The notes below the pieces were generated by a model. That model saw only the letters and a list, made by a program, of their open reading frames with translations, made no database searches and was not told the DNA's origin. A DNA stretch of 64,000 nt from Xenophilus sp. Marseille-Q4582 (GTDB lineage: Bacteria; Pseudomonadota; Gammaproteobacteria; Burkholderiales; Burkholderiaceae_C), in assembly GCF_916700565.1 (NCBI RefSeq), contig NZ_CAKAKO010000003.1, positions 372,001-436,000 of the forward strand. The letters run 5' to 3'. A program made the translations under genes and the position numbers. Positions 47,596 to 58,480 of the stretch are shown here, piece after piece (the stretch's first letter is position 1; each line of letters opens with the position of its first letter).

Positions 47596-48423
47596 TCAGC
47601 CGACGGCCGGCGCGCCGAAGCGGAAGCTCGACACCGTGAGCCCGCCCATGAAGGCGCTCTCGTGGTACACGCAATGGCCCGCCTCGGCCTCGGCCGCGCC
47701 TACGGCCACCATCAGCGGCAGCAGGTGCTCTTCACGCGGATGCGCGATGCGCGCGGCCGGTGCCTGCGCCCAGTCGATCAGCCGCTGCGTGCGCTCGGTC
47801 GGCGTGCCGTGCACCACGGCTTGCTGCAGCCAGTCGTCGAAGGCGCGCGACGGGGCGGCCGCCTGCGGCCCGAAGGCGCGCAGGTTGTGGTAGCTCAGGC
47901 CGCTGCCGATGATCAGCACGCCCTCGTCGCGCAGCGGCGCCAGCGCGCGGCCCAGGGCCAGGTGTTCGGCTGGGTCCAGGCCCTTCTTCAGGGACAGCTG
48001 CACCACCGGCACGTCGGCCTCGGGGTAGATCGCCTTCATGGGCGAGAACATGCCGTGGTCATAGCCGCGCTCGGCGTCCAGCGCGGCGGGCAGACCGGCC
48101 GCCTGCAGCAGGCCCAGCACGCGCTGGGCCAGCGCCGGGTCGCCCGGCGCGTCATAGCGCACGCTGTAGGTGTGGGGCGGAAAGCCACCGTAGTCGTAGA
48201 CCATGGGCGGCCGAGGATGCGCCTGCACGGTGAAGCCCGGCCGCTCCCAGTGAGCCGACACCATGAGGATGGCGCGCGGCTTGCCGCCGATCTGGCGCGG
48301 CATGTCGGCCAGCGCGGCCTCCAGCTTCGCGTAGGTGTCGCCCATCTCGGCCTTCATCCAGGGCCAGGGGCCGCCGCCGTGGGAAACGAAGTAGGTGGGC
48401 AGGCGTGGGGTCGGGGTGCTCAT
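47596..48423 (-). CDS. DODA-type class III extradiol dioxygenase (YgiD-like)
   Basis: ATG 48423 is preceded by GGAG. The 275-residue protein begins STPTPRLPTYFVSHGGGPWP with the metal His, then AILMVSAHWERPGFTV (second His), GYDHGMFSPMKAIYPEADVP and HPREEHLLPLMVAVG. YgiD homologues cleave 4,5-DOPA and other catechols with a single metal ion. The physiological substrate is unknown. An IS701-type element is inserted upstream of it. Confidence 0.9.
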   Translation of the reverse strand: MSTPTPRLPTYFVSHGGGPWPWMKAEMGDTYAKLEAALADMPRQIGGKPRAILMVSAHWERPGFTVQAHPRPPMVYDYGGFPPHTYSVRYDAPGDPALAQRVLGLLQAAGLPAALDAERGYDHGMFSPMKAIYPEADVPVVQLSLKKGLDPAEHLALGRALAPLRDEGVLIIGSGLSYHNLRAFGPQAAAPSRAFDDWLQQAVVHGTPTERTQRLIDWAQAPAARIAHPREEHLLPLMVAVGAAEAEAGHCVYHESAFMGGLTVSSFRFGAPAVG

Positions 48424-48558
48424 GGCGGGAATCTCCAATCCCTGGAATGTAGGGGCGCCCCGCCGCCCGTGCAGGCCGGCGGCCGCAACAACCCGGCCCA
48501 TGAACGGCACCAATCGGGGCGGCGTCGCCCGCCACGGGCCCGCCACCCGCGTCGGGCG

Positions 48559-49938
48559 TTAGTACTACAGCCGTACTTATGGAGGAGCATGTCCTCTGCG
48601 GCGGTAGTGGCACGCACGTGCCCTGTGCTGATGCCTTCGTCGCCACAGCGACCAGTGCAGGACATGGCCGAAGTGCTGTTCGCCCGGCCACACCAGCCCG
48701 GCCAGCAGCCTGCGCAGTTCAGGCACGCTCAACTCGATCAGGTCCTCCGGCGTTTTTTTTCTCCGCACTCCTGAGTACCGCCAGCACCGCGTGCGCCAGC
48801 AGCGACAGCGTGATGTGCCGATACCAGCCCTGCCAGCGGCGCACCTCGTATTGGTCCAGCCCACACTCGCCCTTGGCCGCTTCGAACCCGATCTCGATCT
48901 CCCAGCGCCTGCCAGCGATCTGAACCAGCTTGCCCAGCTTGGCCTTGGCACGCGGCGCAAACACCACGTAGTAGGCCAGCTCACGCTTTTCATCGAGACT
49001 GCGCCGCACCAGCAGGTAGTGTCCCCAGCGTTGCTCCTGTGGCGTCAACTGCAAGCGCCACAGCGGCGCCAGCGCCCAGTCGTAGAGCCGCTCTCCTTTG
49101 GCACCGGGCCCTGCCGACAGGCGTTTCCAGGCTTGCAGCCTCAGGCTACCTGCAATCGACTCGGCCTTCACCGACTTCGGGCCTTGCCACCACAGCGGCT
49201 CATTGCAGGCCACCGCCAGCACGAAGGGCTGCTCGCGCGACTCCAACCACAGCCGCAGGTGCCGGTCGCCACCGTAGACCTCGTCGCCTGTGACCCACCC
49301 GCAGGGGACACCGGCATCCAGCGCCCGCTCGATCATCTGGCGCGCCAGCCTGGGCTTGGTCGCGAATTCCACAGACGCCGGGATGCCCGCCGCATCGCAG
49401 CGTTGGCGATCAGCACTCCACTGGCGCGGCACGTACAACTCACGGTCGATGAAGGCGCTGGCCCCACGCCCGGCGTAGCACAGGAACACCCCGATCTGGC
49501 AGTTCTCGATGCGCCCGGCCGTGCCGCTGTACTGGCGCTGCACGCCCGCGGAGTGCACTCCCTTTTTCAGGAAGCCCGTCTCGTCGACGATCAGCACGCC
49601 TTCGCGGTCGCCAAGATGTTCGGCCACGTAGCTGCGCAGCACGTCCCGTGCCGCGTCGGCGTCCCACACGGCGCGCTCCAGAAGGTGCTGCACGCCATCG
49701 GGCGTGGCCTCGCCAATCCACTCGGCCAGCTGCCAGCCGTTCTTGCGCTCAACGCTGCCGAGCAGCCCCTGGAGGTATGCCAGGCTGCGCTGGCGCGGCT
49801 CCGAACGGCGGAACAAGCCGCCCAGGCGCTCGTGCATCGATACCAGTTCTCGCTCCCACGCCTTGAGCCTTGTGCGCATCCCGTGCCTGTGGTCGAGTCA
49901 ACAATAGGCACATTCTATATCTACGGCTGTAGTACTAA
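48559..49938 (-). mobile_element. IS701-family insertion sequence (about 1.38 kb)
   Basis: The ends share TTAGTACTACAGCCGTA as a 17-bp inverted repeat (48559-48575 and 49922-49938). It separates the dioxygenase gene from the RidA gene. An identical target duplication is not seen; if the repeat starts at TACTAC, the flanks are TTAG and CTAA, each fitting YTAR but differing. Confidence 0.85.
48577..49879 (-). CDS. IS701-family transposase with frameshift at a poly-A run
   Basis: The main frame (49879 to 48719, 386 residues) has GVLIVDETGFLKKG, VQRQYSGTAGRIENCQIGVF, WVTGDEVYGGD and RRWEIEIGFEAAKGECGLDQ, the DDE/DDD core of IS701 transposases. The frame ends early after LRSAEKKN at a run of eight A near 48753-48760. 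In the next frame the expected C-terminus continues (ELSVPELRRLLAGLVWPGEQ to HYRRR) to 48577. Either slippage restores the tail or the gene is mutated. Confidence 0.8.
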
Positions 49939-49978
49939 GATTCGAGGCCCGATCCCCTTCCTGCCCGGAGCCCTGTCC

Positions 49979-50374
49979 ATGCGTTCCCCGATCCAGCACC
50001 TCGCTCCCGAAGGCCTCGCCCAGTTCCCGCCGCTGTCCGCGGCCACGCGCCTGGGCGAGCTGGTCTTCGTCTCGGGCACGCCCGGCTACCACGCCGACGG
50101 CTCCATTGACGAGGGCGACTTCGCGGCCCAATTCAGGCAGGCCGCCGCCGTGTTCAAGGCCACGCTGGAACGCGCCGGCAGCGACGTGCGCGGGCTGCTC
50201 AAAGTGAACATGCTGCTCACCCGCGCCCAGGACGTGGCCGAGATGAACCGCCTGTACGCCGAAGCCTTCGGCCCCGCGCCCTACCCCGCCCGCACCACCT
50301 GCGTGGTGGCCGCCCTGCCCGATCCGCGCATGCTGCTGGAGATCGAGGGCGTGGCCCGGGCCCGGGACGACTGA
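49979..50374 (+). CDS. RidA/YjgF family protein
   Basis: The 131-residue protein has GELVFVSGTPGYHADGSID, LLKVNMLLTRAQDVAEMNRL and the terminal PYPARTTCVVAALPDP with the conserved Arg. RidA proteins hydrolyse reactive enamine/imine intermediates, but subfamilies vary. ATG 49979 has GGAG upstream. It starts 40 bp beyond the IS701 end, so its promoter may be altered. Confidence 0.9.
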   Translation: MRSPIQHLAPEGLAQFPPLSAATRLGELVFVSGTPGYHADGSIDEGDFAAQFRQAAAVFKATLERAGSDVRGLLKVNMLLTRAQDVAEMNRLYAEAFGPAPYPARTTCVVAALPDPRMLLEIEGVARARDD

Positions 50375-50523
50375 GCCGGACGCGGCGCCATGCGCAGCCG
50401 CCGCCGGCCTGTCGGCCCCGCCCCGCGTGTAGGCCAAGGCCGCGCCCAGGCGCGCTCGCCACCTTGCTGCCGTCAAGGGCAGCACCGGATGGCTAAAGTC
50501 TCGCCTTCACGGGAGACCTTCGC

Positions 50524-52356
50524 TTGCTGTTCCGCTACTTCGAAAAACGACTTTCCCCCTACCCCGACGCCGAACCGGCCCTGCCGCCGCGCGGCTTCTT
50601 CGCCTTCCTGTGGGCCTGCACCGACGGCGTGCGCGGCAAGGTGGCCTGGCTGGGCGCGCTCACGGCGCTCATGTCGGCCTTCGAGGCCCTGCTCTTCGCC
50701 TTGCTGGGCCGTGTGGTCGACTGGCTGGCCGACGTGCAGCCGGGCCAGCTGTGGGCCGAGCGCGGCACGGCGCTGACCTGGCTGGCCGTCGCGCTGGCCG
50801 GCAGCGTGCTCGTGGTGGGGCTGCAGACCCTCGTCAAGCACCAGGTGCTGGCCATCAACCTGCCCATGCGCCTGCGCTGGAACTTCCACCGCCTGATGCT
50901 GGGCCAGAGCATGGCCTTTTACCAGGACGAGTTCGCGGGCCGCATCACGACCAAGGTGATGCAGACCGCGCTGGCCGTGCGCGACACGCTGTTCGTGATG
51001 GCCGACGTGCTGGTGACGATGGTGATCTACGTCGCCACCATCGTGGTGCTGGCCGGCGTGTTCGCGGGCGGGCTGGTCTGGCCCTTCGTGATCTGGCTGG
51101 TGCTGTACCTGTGCGCCATGGCCTGGTTCGTGCCGCGGCTCGGGCGCATCGGCAAGGCGCAGGCGGATGCGCGTTCGGCCATGGTCGGCCGCGTGACCGA
51201 CGCCTACACCAACATCGCCACCGTCAAGCTGTTCTCGCACACGCACCGCGAAGCGCATTTCGCGCGCGCGGCCATGCAGGAGTTCATGGCCACGGGCTAC
51301 AGCCAGATGCGGCTGGTGAGCGCCTTCGAGATCGTCAACCATGCGCTGTCGATGGGCCTGGTGGGCGGCATGGCCGGCGTCTCGCTGTGGATGTGGTCGC
51401 AAGGCCAGGTGGGTGTGGGGGCCGTGGCCGCATCGACGGCCATGGCGCTGCGCCTGCAGGGCATGTCGCACTGGATCATGTGGGAGATGACCAGCCTGTT
51501 CGAGGCCGTGGGCACAGTGCAGGACGGCATCAACACGCTGAGCCGCCCGCGCACGGTGGTGGACGCGCCCGGCGCGCGCCGCCTGGAAGTGCCACGCGGC
51601 GAGGTGCGCTTCGAGCACGTGAGCTTCCGCTACGGCCCGAACAAGCCGCCCGTGATCGAGGACCTGAACCTCACGGTGAAGCCCGGCGAGCGCATCGGCC
51701 TGGTCGGCCGCTCGGGTGCGGGCAAGAGCACGATGGTCAACCTGCTGCTGCGCTTCCACGACATCGAGTCGGGCCGCGTGCTGATCGACGGGCAGGACAT
51801 CGCGCAGGTCACGCAGGATTCGCTGCGCGCGCACATCGGCATGGTCACGCAGGACACCAGCCTCTTGCACCGCTCGCTGGCCGACAACATCGCCTACGGC
51901 CGGCCCGACGCCACCGAGGCGCAGATCCGTGCCGCGGCCGAGCGGGCCGAGGCCTCGGGCTTCATCGAGCAGCTGACCGACCCGCAGGGCCGCACCGGCC
52001 TGGCCGCCCACGTGGGCGAACGCGGCGTGAAGCTCTCGGGCGGGCAGCGCCAGCGCATCGCCATCGCGCGGGTGATGCTCAAGGACGCGCCCATCCTGTT
52101 GCTGGACGAGGCGACGAGCGCGCTCGACTCGGAGGTCGAGGCCGCCATCCAGCAGAGCCTGAACACGCTGATGGAAGGCAAGACGGTGATCGCCATCGCC
52201 CACCGGCTGTCGACCATCGCGGCGATGGACCGCCTCATCGTGCTGGACGGCGGCCGCGTGGTCGAGGAAGGCACGCACCGCGAGCTGCTGGCGCGCGGCG
52301 GACTCTATGCGCGGCTGTGGGCGCACCAGAGCGGGGGCTTCCTGGGCGAGGAATGA
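50524..52356 (+). CDS. ABC exporter, fused permease and ATPase (MsbA/LmrA-like)
   Basis: The TTG start at 50524 follows a GGGAGA box. The 610 residues comprise an N-terminal six-helix permease (to about 330) and an ATP-binding domain with Walker A GLVGRSGAGKST near 393-400, signature LSGGQRQRIAIARV near 504, Walker B PILLLDEATSALDSE near 523 and switch His in IAIAHRLSTIAAMD. It probably exports lipids or drugs; the substrate is unknown. It precedes argG by 133 bp. Confidence 0.93.
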   Translation: MLFRYFEKRLSPYPDAEPALPPRGFFAFLWACTDGVRGKVAWLGALTALMSAFEALLFALLGRVVDWLADVQPGQLWAERGTALTWLAVALAGSVLVVGLQTLVKHQVLAINLPMRLRWNFHRLMLGQSMAFYQDEFAGRITTKVMQTALAVRDTLFVMADVLVTMVIYVATIVVLAGVFAGGLVWPFVIWLVLYLCAMAWFVPRLGRIGKAQADARSAMVGRVTDAYTNIATVKLFSHTHREAHFARAAMQEFMATGYSQMRLVSAFEIVNHALSMGLVGGMAGVSLWMWSQGQVGVGAVAASTAMALRLQGMSHWIMWEMTSLFEAVGTVQDGINTLSRPRTVVDAPGARRLEVPRGEVRFEHVSFRYGPNKPPVIEDLNLTVKPGERIGLVGRSGAGKSTMVNLLLRFHDIESGRVLIDGQDIAQVTQDSLRAHIGMVTQDTSLLHRSLADNIAYGRPDATEAQIRAAAERAEASGFIEQLTDPQGRTGLAAHVGERGVKLSGGQRQRIAIARVMLKDAPILLLDEATSALDSEVEAAIQQSLNTLMEGKTVIAIAHRLSTIAAMDRLIVLDGGRVVEEGTHRELLARGGLYARLWAHQSGGFLGEE

Positions 52357-52387
52357 TCCCCCGCGCGTACCCGCCGGTGGCGCCTGA

Positions 52388-53833
<1,446 letters not shown>

Positions 53834-53870
53834 GCGCGACCGCCGGGGCGCAGCGCCCCGGCCCGAAACG

Positions 53871-53899
53871 AAAAAGGCGGCCCGCAAGGCCGCCTTTTT
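53871..53899. terminator. Bidirectional terminator between argG and phhA
   Basis: AAAAA-GGCGGCC-CGCAA-GGCCGCC-TTTTT. The A and T runs on either side let it end both convergent transcripts. Confidence 0.93.
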
Positions 53900-53926
53900 G
53901 CATGCAGGGTCCGAAGGACGGGGGGT

Positions 53927-54835
53927 TCAGGCCTTGGCGCGCCGCTGCGCGTGATAGTGGCCCGTGCCACGCGTGATCACGTCGTCCGTCGCCAGCACGT
54001 CCCCCGGCTGGTATTCCATGCCGTCGCGCACGCGCGCATAGAGCGGCGCGAAATCGATGCGGGCCAGCTCCATGAGCGCTTCCAGGTCGTCGATCACGAA
54101 GTAGCTTTCCTGGAAGTCGTCGATGCGGTAGTGCGTGCGCATCACGCGTTCGAGGTCGAAGCCGATGCGGTTGGGCGAGGGGTCTTCCAGCGAGAACACG
54201 GTTTCGGTGCGCGACGAGGCGATGCCGGCGCCGTAGATGCGCAGCCCGTCCCTCTGCCGCAGCAGGCCGAATTCCACCGTGTACCAGTACACGCGCGCCA
54301 GCTTGTCCAGCACGCCCAGCTCCTTCGCGCGCAGCCCGCCCTGGCCGTAGGCCTGGATGTAGTCGGCGATGGCCGGGTTCATGAGCATGGGCACATGGCC
54401 GAACACGTCGTGGAACACGTCAGGCTCTTCCAGGTAGTCCAGTTCGTGCGGCTTGCGGATGAACTGGCCCGAAGGAAAGCGGCGGTTGGCCAGGTGCTCG
54501 AAGAACACCTCGTCCGGCACCAGGCCCGGCACCGCCACCACCTGCCAGCCGGTCTGCTTCATCAGCACCTCGGACAGGCGGCGGAAGTCCGGAATCTCGT
54601 CGGCACCGATGGGCAGCCTGCGCATGCCGTCCACGAAGGCGTCGCAGGCGCGGCCCGGCAGCAGCTTCGTCTGCCGCTCGAACAGCGTCTTCCAGACCCC
54701 GTGCTCTTCGGCGCTGTAGTGCTCCCAACCCTGTTCGATGGTCCAGTCGGGCCGATCGGGCGTGGCACCGCCCGCCAGGCCGTGTTTGGCGCTGGCGGCT
54801 TGCGCCTGCAGGGGGGCTTCCGTGAGCGTCAGCAT
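53927..54835 (-). CDS. phhA: Phenylalanine 4-monooxygenase
   Basis: This tetrahydrobiopterin-dependent iron enzyme hydroxylates phenylalanine to tyrosine. The 302 residues include the metal-ligand segment PDVFHDVFGHVPMLMNPAIA (two His near 140) and the Glu in VYWYTVEFGLLRQ. It starts 31 bp downstream of hppD, so the two form a phenylalanine-to-homogentisate operon. A pterin carbinolamine dehydratase (phhB) is not in the window. Confidence 0.96.
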   Translation of the reverse strand: MLTLTEAPLQAQAASAKHGLAGGATPDRPDWTIEQGWEHYSAEEHGVWKTLFERQTKLLPGRACDAFVDGMRRLPIGADEIPDFRRLSEVLMKQTGWQVVAVPGLVPDEVFFEHLANRRFPSGQFIRKPHELDYLEEPDVFHDVFGHVPMLMNPAIADYIQAYGQGGLRAKELGVLDKLARVYWYTVEFGLLRQRDGLRIYGAGIASSRTETVFSLEDPSPNRIGFDLERVMRTHYRIDDFQESYFVIDDLEALMELARIDFAPLYARVRDGMEYQPGDVLATDDVITRGTGHYHAQRRAKA

Positions 54836-54866
54836 CGCAGGGCCTCGGTCGGTGTGCTCAAAAGCC

Positions 54867-55955
54867 TCAGGCCGGGGTCGCTTCCAGCACGCCGCGGCGG
54901 ATCTGGTCGCGCTCCAGCGATTCGAACAACGCCTTGAAGTTGCCTTCGCCGAAGCCCTGGCTGTAGTCGCCCTTGCGCTGGATGAACTCGAAGAAGACCG
55001 GGCCCAGCATGGGCGTGGAAAAGATCTGCAGCAACAGGCGCGGCGTGCCGTCTTCGGTGGTGCCGTCCAGCAGGATGCCGCGCGACTGCAGCTCGGGCAC
55101 GTTCTCGCCGTGGCCCGGCAGGCGCGTGTCGAGCATCTCGTAGTAGATGTCGTTGGGTGCGGTGGCCAGGGGCACGCCGGCCAGGGCCAGCTTGTCCACC
55201 GCGGCCGGCAGGTCGTCGCAGATCAGCGCGATGTGCTGGATGCCTTCGCCGTTGAACTGCATCAGGAATTCCTCGATCTGGCCGCCGCCCTGCTTCGACT
55301 CTTCGTTCAGCGGGATGCGGATCTTGCCGTCCGGCGCGGTCATGGCCTTGGAGGTCAGGCCGGTGTACTCGCCCTTGATGTCGAAGTAGCGGATCTCGCG
55401 GAAGTTGAACAGCTTCTCGTAGAAGTTGGCCCAGAAGCCCATGCGGCCGCGGTAGACGTTGTGCGTGAGGTGGTCGATTTCCTGCAGGCCATGGCCCACC
55501 GGATTGCGATCCACCCCTTCGATCCATTCGAAGTCGATGTCGTAGATCGACTTGCCTTCCTCATAGCGGTCGATCAGGTACAGCGGCGCGCCGCCGATGC
55601 CCTTGATGGCCGGCAGCCGCAGTTCCATCGGGCCGGTGGCGATCTCGATGGGCTGAGCGCCCAGCTCCAGCGCACGCCGGTAGGCCTTGTGCGAATCCTT
55701 CACGCGGAAGGCCAGGCCGCAGGCCGAGGGACCATGCTCGGCCGCGAAATAGCCGGCTTCGCTCTTGGCCTCGTTGTTGACGATGAAGTTGATGCCGTTC
55801 TGGCGGTACAGCAGCACGTTCTTGGAGCGGTGCTTGGCCACCAGCGTGAAGCCCAGGGCCTCGAACACGGGCTCCAGGACGCCGGGCGTGGGCGAAGCGA
55901 ATTCCACGAACTCGAAGCCGCACAGGCCCATCGGGTTGTCAAACAGGTCGGCCAT
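54867..55955 (-). CDS. hppD: 4-hydroxyphenylpyruvate dioxygenase
   Basis: The enzyme converts 4-hydroxyphenylpyruvate to homogentisate. The 362 residues show the two vicinal-oxygen-chelate halves: [39 protein letters not shown] with an iron His, [16 protein letters not shown] with the second, and [19 protein letters not shown] with the Glu. GGAGA precedes ATG 55955. It is followed by phhA and is divergent from an Lrp/AsnC gene. Confidence 0.96.
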   Translation of the reverse strand: MADLFDNPMGLCGFEFVEFASPTPGVLEPVFEALGFTLVAKHRSKNVLLYRQNGINFIVNNEAKSEAGYFAAEHGPSACGLAFRVKDSHKAYRRALELGAQPIEIATGPMELRLPAIKGIGGAPLYLIDRYEEGKSIYDIDFEWIEGVDRNPVGHGLQEIDHLTHNVYRGRMGFWANFYEKLFNFREIRYFDIKGEYTGLTSKAMTAPDGKIRIPLNEESKQGGGQIEEFLMQFNGEGIQHIALICDDLPAAVDKLALAGVPLATAPNDIYYEMLDTRLPGHGENVPELQSRGILLDGTTEDGTPRLLLQIFSTPMLGPVFFEFIQRKGDYSQGFGEGNFKALFESLERDQIRRGVLEATPA

Positions 55956-56013
55956 CGCGAAGTCTCCGTCTCAAGGGGGGTGGGGAATGGACGTGATGCT
56001 AGGCCAAGGCGGC

Positions 56014-56070
56014 GCAGCATTCCTGCAAATTGCGGCTCAATCTCCCTCGGCAACGCAGTATTCCTGCAAA
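56014..56070. promoter_or_regulatory. Tandem operator-like repeats between hppD and the Lrp gene
   Basis: GCAGCATTCCTGCAAA at 56014-56029 and GCAGTATTCCTGCAAA at 56055-56070 differ at one position. Each contains the dyad GCAG-N5-CTGC, and their starts are 41 bp apart, about four helical turns. They lie just upstream of the Lrp start, suiting binding by that regulator on one face of the DNA. Confidence 0.65.
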
Positions 56071-56079
56071 ATATCCGGC

Positions 56080-56562
56080 ATGGACGCCGAACCGACTCTC
56101 GATGCCATCGATCTGCGCGTGCTTCGCGCGCTGCAGACCAACGGACGGGCCACCTACGACGAACTGGCCAGCGCCGTGAGCCTGTCGCCCTCGGCCACGC
56201 TGCGGCGCGTCAAGCGACTCGAGGAGGCGGGGATCATCAGCGCCTACGTGGCGCTGGTGCGGCCCGAGCGCGTGGGACTCACGCTCACGGCCTACCTCAA
56301 CGTGCGGCTGGAAAAGCACACCGATTCGCACAAGCGCAACCCGATGGATGCCTTCCGCGCCTCCATCCAGGGCTGGCCCGAAGTGGTGGAATGCCACGCG
56401 CTCACCGGCGACATGGACTACCTGCTGCGGGTGGTGGTGGCCGACATGGCGCATTACTCGCGCTTCGTGATGGACACGCTGCTCAAGCACCCCAGCGTGC
56501 AGGACTGCAAGACCAGTTTTGTGCTGGACCGGGTGAAGAGCACCACCGCGCTGCCGCTGTAA
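56080..56562 (+). CDS. Lrp/AsnC-family regulator, likely of hppD-phhA
   Basis: The 160-residue protein begins MDAEPTLDAIDLRVLRALQT with the AsnC helix-turn-helix (ELASAVSLSPSATLRRVKRL) and a C-terminal RAM domain (VVECHALTGDMDYLLRVVVA). Family members sense amino acids, and phenylalanine or tyrosine is a reasonable effector here. It is divergent from hppD across 124 bp that hold the tandem repeats. Confidence 0.92.
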   Translation: MDAEPTLDAIDLRVLRALQTNGRATYDELASAVSLSPSATLRRVKRLEEAGIISAYVALVRPERVGLTLTAYLNVRLEKHTDSHKRNPMDAFRASIQGWPEVVECHALTGDMDYLLRVVVADMAHYSRFVMDTLLKHPSVQDCKTSFVLDRVKSTTALPL

Positions 56563-56598
56563 GCGGGCAGGCCCGCACGCACAGGTCTGCGCGCCAGC

Positions 56599-57527
56599 TC
56601 ACGCAGGCGGCCCGGGCTTCCCCCGCCCCAGATTGCCTTCCCAGCCCGGCAGCCACTGCGCGAGGAATTCCGCGAACCCCTGCGCCGAGGGCGACGGCTC
56701 GCGGCGCGCGGGCGAATAGAGGCACACCTGGCGGATCGCCTCGGGCTGCACCACCGGCCGCATCTGCAGTCCGAAATGCCGGGCCAGCGGCGCCACGTAG
56801 GCGGGTGCCAGCGTGGTCACGCTGCCCTGCGCGGCGATGCCCAGCGCGGTGGAAATGTGGTCCACCACGGCCACCGGGGCGATGCGCTCGCCCTCGGGGG
56901 CGCTGGCCTGCTGCGCTCGTGGTCGCGCCCGGCGGCCACCAGGGCATGGCCGCGCAGGTCCTGCCAGCGCACGCGCCTGCGGCGCGCCAGCGGATGCGTG
57001 GCGGCGCACCACAGCACCCAGGGGCTGCGGAACAGCGGGCGGCACCGCACGTCGTCGCCGGTGGCGCGGTCGGGGCCCAGGGCCAGGTCCACGTCGCCCG
57101 CGGCCACGGCTTCCACGAGGGCGTCCACCGCCAGGTCGTGGATGTTGACGATCACCTTGGGCCGCTCCCGCGCGTAGGCGCTCATGGCCGCAGGCAAGGC
57201 GATGGCCGCGATGACCTGCGGCGCCCCCACGCGCACGCGGCCCGCGGCGCGGTTGCGCACGTCGGCCGCCGCGCTTTCGGCGGCGCGCACATGGCGCAGC
57301 ACGGTCTGCACGGGCGCCAGGAAGTCGCGCCCGGCACTCGACAGTGCCACCCGCCGCGTGGTGCGCTCGAAGATGCGAAAGCCCACGCCCGCCTCCAGCT
57401 CGCCCACCAGCTGGCTCACGGCCTGGGCGCTCAGGCCCAGCCGGTCGGCCGCCGCGGCAAAGCTCAGGAGCTCGGCCACGGCGCTGCAGGCCTCGAGCTG
57501 GCGCAGGGTGAAGCGGGTCAAGGGCAT
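56599..57527 (-). pseudogene. LysR-family regulator with a frameshift, divergent from the aromatic operon
   Basis: From ATG 57527 the frame gives MPLTRFTLRQLEACSAVAEL and a full winged helix (DRLGLSAQAVSQLVGELEAG), then an effector domain to about GRDHE near 56920. The frame then breaks; the expected continuation QQASAPEGERIAPVAVVDHI to the end near 56599 is in another frame. One base is missing or extra within a GC-rich string. It could be a real mutation or a base-call error. Confidence 0.75.
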
Positions 57528-57535
57528 GGCGCATT

Positions 57536-57580
57536 ATCAAGCTGCGCTTGATGACAGCCCACGAACGATCGCTTGTGGGC
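57536..57580. promoter_or_regulatory. Two dyads between the LysR gene and the aromatic operon
   Basis: ATCAAG-CTGCG-CTTGAT (57536-57552) has the spacing of a LysR-type recognition site and starts nine bases before the LysR start. GCCCAC and GTGGGC flank 12 bp at 57557-57580. They could be the regulator's binding and activation sites. Confidence 0.55.
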
Positions 57581-57657
57581 ACGCAATGCGAAGGCCACAC
57601 TGGGCGCCTTCATCCCCTTGAACAGGCCTGCCGAAGACAGGCCCACGGAGACCCGCC

Positions 57658-58461
57658 ATGCTCGATGCCGCCACGGTCCAGGCGCTCGCCCGCGAACTGC
57701 ACGAATCCGAACGCTCGCGCCAGCCCATCCCCCAATTCTCGCGCCGCCATCCCGGGATGCGGATCGAGGACAGCTACGCCATCCAGCGTGCCTGGATGGA
57801 CATCAAGCGCACCGAAGGCCGGCGCGGGGTGGGCCACAAGATCGGCCTGACCTCGCGCGCGATGCAGCTGGCCTCGCAGATCACCGAGCCCGACTACGGG
57901 ACGCTGCTGGACGACATGGTGGTGGAAGCCGGCAGCGAGCTTCAGGCCTCGCGCTTCCTCGTGCCGCGGCTGGAGGTGGAGTTCGCCTTCGTGCTCGCGA
58001 AGCCGCTGCAGGGCGCGCATGTCAGCCTCATCGACGTGCTCAACGCCACCGACTACGTGGTGCCCGCGCTGGAGCTGATCGATGCGCGCATCGAGCAATT
58101 CGACCGCGAGACGAAGGCGCCGCGCAAGGTGCTGGACACGATCGCCGACAACGCGGCCAACGCCGCCATCGTGATGGGCGGGCGCCCGATGCGCGTGGAT
58201 GCGGTGGACTGGCGCTGGGCCGGTGCGCTGCTGTTCAAGAACGGCGTGGTCGAGGAATCGGGCCTGGGCGCGGCCGTGCTCAACCATCCCGGCAACGGCG
58301 TGGCCTGGCTGGCGAGGAAGCTGGCCGCCTTCGACCAGGGTCTGCAAGCCGGCGAGATCGTGCTCGGCGGCTCCTTCACGCGGCCGGTGCCCTGTGCCGC
58401 GGGCGACGTCTTCCATGCGGACTACGGCCCGCTGGGTTCCATCGCCCTTCGCTTCGTCTGA
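57658..58461 (+). CDS. hpaH: 2-oxo-hept-4-ene-1,7-dioate hydratase type (HpaH/MhpD family)
   Basis: The 267-residue enzyme shows the family segments GVGHKIGLTSRAMQLASQIT, PRLEVEFAFVLAKPL with metal-binding Glu, and GNGVAWLARKLAAFDQGLQA. It hydrates 2-oxo-alkenedioates after meta ring cleavage. GGAG lies before ATG 57658. It is first in a tight four-gene run with a semialdehyde dehydrogenase, a ring-cleaving dioxygenase and an FAH-type isomerase, which together suggest the homoprotocatechuate route. Assignment among HpaH, MhpD and 4-oxalocrotonate decarboxylase is by context. Confidence 0.82.
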   Translation: MLDAATVQALARELHESERSRQPIPQFSRRHPGMRIEDSYAIQRAWMDIKRTEGRRGVGHKIGLTSRAMQLASQITEPDYGTLLDDMVVEAGSELQASRFLVPRLEVEFAFVLAKPLQGAHVSLIDVLNATDYVVPALELIDARIEQFDRETKAPRKVLDTIADNAANAAIVMGGRPMRVDAVDWRWAGALLFKNGVVEESGLGAAVLNHPGNGVAWLARKLAAFDQGLQAGEIVLGGSFTRPVPCAAGDVFHADYGPLGSIALRFV

Positions 58462-58480
58462 ACCCAACCCCGTTCCTGCT

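Noticed and set aside
48559..49938. A clean 4-bp target duplication for the IS701 element.
   Set aside because: The two candidate tetramers, TTAG and CTAA, differ.
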